Of a stretch of DNA of 60,000 nucleotides, positions 1 to 60,000 are shown piece after piece (within the stretch, counting starts at the first letter, position 1; every line of letters begins with the position of its first letter). Source of the DNA: Branchiostoma floridae (lineage: Eukaryota; Chordata; Leptocardii; Amphioxiformes; Branchiostomatidae); assembly GCF_000003815.2 (NCBI RefSeq), contig NC_049983.1, positions 12,164,283-12,224,282 on the forward strand, given 5' to 3'. The position numbers were made by a program, and so were the translations under genes. The notes under the pieces are model-generated. The model was not told the origin of the DNA and searched no databases. It worked only from the letters and a program-made list of their open reading frames with translations.

Positions 1-59685
<59,685 letters not shown>

Positions 59686-60000
59686 CTGACCCGCACTGGG
59701 CGGGAAGAGGAACTGTCAAGTCTGACAGAAAGCCCAGAAAGGGAATGGAAGACTGCGACAGGGGTCACCAACGTTTCACCGACCGCCATCGGGTAAATAC
59801 AACCACAACAAGGAATCCAATGGACTCGTGCAAAAGGACGACGGCGACATGCCAAATATCCAAGCACTCGGTTGAAAGCTCGATAAAAGTTAGGTCAGAA
59901 AATCCACAGTCACCTGTCACAAACGGAATTACAAAGTCTCACCAGCTTCCATCTTCCGGTTACGTTGTCAGAGGGATTCCGGTTGACCTGCCAGAATGAA
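59686..60000 (-). promoter_or_regulatory. 5' leader / promoter-proximal region of WNK with upstream ORFs
   Basis: The minus strand upstream of the start holds three upstream ATGs. One, at 59787-59789, opens a 39-codon ORF whose TGA (59670-59672) overlaps the second in-frame WNK ATG (59673) as ATGA. A CCGGAAG box resembling an ETS-type site lies near 59955. No TATA box is obvious. Where transcription starts cannot be told from sequence alone. Confidence 0.5.

Noticed and set aside
59745-59999. Plus-strand ORF upstream of WNK, as a divergent gene
   Set aside because: Short, open at the window edge, no recognisable domain, and overlapping the WNK leader. A divergent transcript cannot be excluded but is not supported.

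Overview
The window is most likely from an amphioxus (Branchiostoma-like invertebrate chordate) genome. It holds essentially one gene, a very large WNK ('with no lysine') serine/threonine kinase, read on the minus strand. The start codon is at 59685 and the gene runs off the left edge of the window at position 1, still in an open exon, so the C-terminus is missing. The organism is an inference from the vertebrate-WNK1-like protein, the many short-to-medium introns and the dense small non-autonomous transposons; another invertebrate deuterostome is possible. I see no other protein-coding gene, tRNA, rRNA or CRISPR array. A 100-bp run of N (21744-21843) marks an assembly gap inside an intron.

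Layout, right to left (5' to 3' of the gene). 59686-60000 is the 5' leader/promoter side with short upstream ORFs. Exon 1 (58930-59685) encodes an acidic, low-complexity N-terminus and the first kinase strands. Intron 1 (30909-58929) is about 28 kb and carries nested non-autonomous DNA transposons, tandem repeats and a strong hairpin. Exons 2-6 (28826-30908) complete the kinase domain; exons 6-7 encode the first PF2-like (autoinhibitory, OSR1/SPAK CCT-like) domain and a polyglutamine tract. Exons 8-10 (23665-27865) are Q-rich. Exons 10-27 (5536-23757) are a long run of P/Q/S-rich exons whose lengths are all multiples of three and which start and end in phase 0, an arrangement suited to cassette splicing. 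Exons 28-32 (2732-5032) encode two tandem PF2-like domains. Exons 33-34 (1-2451) encode a P/Q-rich tail with two RFxV docking motifs.

By established WNK biology the product would be a cytosolic chloride- and osmotic-stress-sensing kinase that phosphorylates OSR1/SPAK-type kinases, which it docks through RFxV motifs, and so controls cation-chloride cotransporters. All signature residues are present: the catalytic Lys in the glycine-rich loop (K232), Cys in place of the usual beta-3 Lys (C249), HRD (D348), DLGL (D367) and the activation-loop serines S377/S381. With every exon I can support included, the visible protein is about 3,060 residues, longer than usual WNK1 isoforms. The points most worth a second look are a third PF2-like domain made by an exon-pair duplication, the run of symmetric exons, a 14-residue repeat carrying RRHT sites, and several exon or hairpin candidates in introns.
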